DNA of 62,634 bases from Candidatus Nanopelagicales bacterium. Lineage in GTDB: Bacteria; Actinomycetota; Actinomycetes; S36-B12; UBA5976. The translations under genes were made by a program, and so were the position numbers. The stretch is from contig JAURFT010000004.1 in NCBI GenBank assembly GCA_030834185.1, positions 1-62,634 on the forward strand, given 5' to 3'. A model generated the notes under the pieces. It was not told the DNA's origin, ran no database searches, and saw only the letters and a program-made list of their open reading frames with translations. Shown here piece by piece: positions 60,657-62,634 of this stretch; positions within the stretch are counted from its first letter, which is position 1, and each line of letters starts with the position of its first letter.

Positions 60657-60720
60657 GGGGGTAATGGTGTCACCTCCTGTTTCAGATCCGCCAGCACAGC
60701 CCCTAAGGAGCAAAGACTAA

Positions 60721-61695
60721 ATGGCAGAGCCAAGTAATGAACAGCCTTTTCCTGGATCAATTCCATTTCGAGAACTAGTTATTGGCGATATCTTCGCCGG
60801 CTTAGGTCGAACCGTTCGGATGACCTGGCGGGTATTAATTGCAGTTGGAGCGGTCGTTGGACTAATCGCTGGCTTGCTCTCGTTAGTTATCACTTTTGTA
60901 TCAGCCCTATTGGGGCTAGATGAAGTTGAGCAGGCAATTACAGATTCAACTATTGGAGCAACCAGCTCTGCTGACTTAACCCAAGCCTTAGTACAGCTCA
61001 ATGATGACATTTCCACGCTACTGCTGGGCTTTGCGTTAGCGCTAATCTCCGCGCTGATCATGCAGGTCATCGCTGCTGGTGTAATAACGCATATTGCCGC
61101 AGATGCAGTTTTAGGTAGAAAGATTTCTGGCACTGATGCTTGGGAGCGAATTAAGCCGCGCGTATTTGGATTAATTGGGTTAGCGCTAGCTGTATTTGGA
61201 CTTGCTATCGCAGCTGCTGCAATTGCGGTGATTCCAATTTTAGTGCTTGCGCCTTTTTCTTCTGGAGTTAGTTCAGGAATTTTAATTACTGGATTATTGG
61301 TTGGATTAATTATGGCGATTGTAGTAAGTATCAGATTAAGTTTGGCAGCTCCAATTTATGTTTTAGAGCACACCACAATTAGTAAAGCTATTGCAAGATC
61401 AAACCAATTAGTCAAAGGCAGCAGCTGGCGAATTTTTGGTTATCTGGTGCTCAGCTCAATTATTGCCCAATTCATCGGTGGCATCTTCTCGCTACCAACT
61501 CAAACTGCAGCAGTAGCCGCCGCTACAAATGATCCAACCTCAAGCACCGCGACCTTTTTTGAGAGCATCTCAACTGTTATCTCAACAGCAGTTGCGCTAC
61601 CAATTACTGCCATAGTTCTAACGCTGCTATACACAGATCTTCGGATCCGAAAAGAAGATTTCGCGCAAGAACTAAGGCGAGCAAGCGAGAATTAG
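60721..61695 (+). CDS. Polytopic membrane protein (glycerophosphodiester phosphodiesterase membrane-domain-like)
   Basis: A 324-residue protein with about six hydrophobic segments. The N-terminal [23 protein letters not shown] and the [27 protein letters not shown] block match the membrane domain seen in several actinobacterial proteins next to mtrA. No catalytic domain is present. AAGGAG precedes the ATG. Function unknown; conserved neighbourhood suggests an envelope role. Confidence 0.75.
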   Translation: MAEPSNEQPFPGSIPFRELVIGDIFAGLGRTVRMTWRVLIAVGAVVGLIAGLLSLVITFVSALLGLDEVEQAITDSTIGATSSADLTQALVQLNDDISTLLLGFALALISALIMQVIAAGVITHIAADAVLGRKISGTDAWERIKPRVFGLIGLALAVFGLAIAAAAIAVIPILVLAPFSSGVSSGILITGLLVGLIMAIVVSIRLSLAAPIYVLEHTTISKAIARSNQLVKGSSWRIFGYLVLSSIIAQFIGGIFSLPTQTAAVAAATNDPTSSTATFFESISTVISTAVALPITAIVLTLLYTDLRIRKEDFAQELRRASEN

Positions 61696-62634
61696 TAGCG
61701 GTAGTGATCTGGTTTGTATGGACCTGACTCAGCTACACCCATATAAGCTGCTTGATCAGTTGTTAGCTCAGTAAGCGTTACGCCCAGAGCTGGCAGATGC
61801 AATCTGGCAACTTTCTCATCTAAGAACTTTGGCAGGGTGTAAACGCCAACTGGGTAGGCGCTGGTGTTGCCATAAAGTTCAATTTGAGCCAACACCTGGT
61901 TGGTAAATGAAGTGGACATCACAAATGATGGATGCCCGGTGGCATTACCTAGGTTAAGCAATCTACCTTCAGAGAGCACAATTATTGATTTGTGGTCTGG
62001 GAAAATCCATTCATCAACTTGTGGCTTGATGTTATTTCGAACCACACCTTTAACTTGAGCTAGACCAGCCATATCAATTTCATTATCAAAATGCCCGATG
62101 TTTCCTAAAATCGCTTGATGACGCATTTTGCGCATATGCTCAACAGTTACAACATTTTTGCAACCAGTTGCTGTAATCACAATGTCGGCATCGCTAATAA
62201 CTTCGTCTAGCGCTTTAACAGTGTATCCATCCATTGCAGCTTGCAAGGCGCAAATTGGATCAATCTCAGTGACCACAACTCGAGCGCCTTGGCCACGAAG
62301 TGATTCAGCAGAGCCCTTGCCAACATCGCCATAGCCGCAGATAACTGCAAGTTTGCCAGCAATCAAAACATCGGTAGCGCGGTTAATGCCATCAATTAAA
62401 GAGTGGCGGCAGCCGTACTTGTTGTCAAACTTACTTTTTGTGACAGCATCATTTACGTTGATCGCTGGAAATAGCAGTTTTTGCGCAGTAGCCATTTCAT
62501 ACAACCGATGAACACCAGTTGTTGTCTCTTCAGTTACGCCTTTAATGTCAGCGGCAATTCTGGTCCAGCGCTGCTTATCAGCGACTAATGATGCAGCTAA
62601 GGTTTGCAGCACAACTGCGAACTCTTCAGAATCT
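61692..62634 (-). CDS. ahcY: Adenosylhomocysteinase (N-terminus beyond window edge)
   Basis: C-terminal about 314 codons of S-adenosylhomocysteine hydrolase, open to the window end. [37 protein letters not shown] (catalytic Asp/Lys region, shortened: [12 protein letters not shown]), [10 protein letters not shown] (NAD-binding), [11 protein letters not shown], and the C-terminal [10 protein letters not shown] are all present. It hydrolyses SAH to adenosine and homocysteine. Convergent with the membrane protein gene, overlapping it by 4 nt. Confidence 0.95.
   Translation of the reverse strand, partial: DSEEFAVVLQTLAASLVADKQRWTRIAADIKGVTEETTTGVHRLYEMATAQKLLFPAINVNDAVTKSKFDNKYGCRHSLIDGINRATDVLIAGKLAVICGYGDVGKGSAESLRGQGARVVVTEIDPICALQAAMDGYTVKALDEVISDADIVITATGCKNVVTVEHMRKMRHQAILGNIGHFDNEIDMAGLAQVKGVVRNNIKPQVDEWIFPDHKSIIVLSEGRLLNLGNATGHPSFVMSTSFTNQVLAQIELYGNTSAYPVGVYTLPKFLDEKVARLHLPALGVTLTELTTDQAAYMGVAESGPYKPDHYRY

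Noticed and set aside
1-62634. Mobile elements, prophage, CRISPR arrays or rRNA
   Set aside because: No transposase, integrase, phage structural gene, spaced direct repeats or rRNA sequence was seen on either strand.

Overview
The window reads as a gene-dense, AT-leaning chromosome segment from a small-genome actinobacterium. The taxonomic call rests on the right end: a complete mtrA-mtrB-lpqB locus next to a long-form hpf, a PDGLE-type CbiM/N/Q/O transporter and ahcY. Short intergenic gaps, frequent ATGA/GTGA overlaps, candidate leaderless starts and the low GC suggest a streamlined freshwater (Nanopelagicales/acI-like) lineage; that placement is inference. There are no IS elements, prophage, CRISPR or rRNA. 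One tRNA, tRNA-Leu(UAG), is present.

Layout. Positions 1-4.9 kb hold a truncated secreted protein, a phosphatidylcholine-synthase-like enzyme, a small lipoprotein, a candidate 28-residue membrane protein, a secreted histidine phosphatase, an MFS exporter and an acetoacetate-decarboxylase-like enzyme. From about 5 to 39.9 kb lies an unusually large catabolic island. It contains three ACMSD-like amidohydrolases, three shorter amidohydrolases with degenerate metal sites, three isochorismatase-type cysteine hydrolase domains (two fused in one protein), two PaaK-like CoA ligases, a PuuE-like deacetylase, an M29/NicX-like metalloenzyme, a P5C-dehydrogenase-type ALDH, an SDR, a D-2-hydroxyacid dehydrogenase, an Old-Yellow-Enzyme/FAD fusion, a FrdA-like flavoprotein, an Asp/Glu/hydantoin racemase-family protein, and a CoA-transferase/CitE/cyclase/MmgE-PrpD/hydantoinase run. 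Two ABC importers (a DppABCDF type and an SsuABC/NMT1 type) sit inside it. The set looks like a pathway that imports a nitrogen-containing, probably cyclic, compound, opens it hydrolytically, removes ammonia, activates the acid with CoA and cleaves it to central metabolites. No substrate can be assigned from sequence.

From 39.9 to 50.7 kb come transporters (TRIC-type channel, two EamA, a second MFS), a lipoprotein, a sulfotransferase-like protein, a secreted trypsin-like protease with a PDZ domain apparently nested in an Fn3 domain, a D-Ala-D-Ala carboxypeptidase, a Pr6Pr membrane protein, a class III aminotransferase and TspO. From 50.7 to 62.6 kb lie psuK/psuG with a CopC-like protein, the Ni/Co ECF transporter with a Nur-box-like operator over its promoter, tRNA-Leu, hpf, lpqB-mtrB-mtrA, a polytopic membrane protein and the 3' part of ahcY.

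The most novel-looking signals are: (i) the catabolic island with its repeated amidohydrolase/cysteine-hydrolase/CoA-ligase modules; (ii) long perfect stem-loops written into the first codons of the gene immediately downstream of both ABC solute-binding-protein genes; (iii) the two-domain cysteine hydrolase; (iv) amidohydrolase paralogs with lost metal or catalytic histidines; (v) a TGTGA-N6-TCACA operator at the island's left edge, centred about -41.5 from a predicted start.
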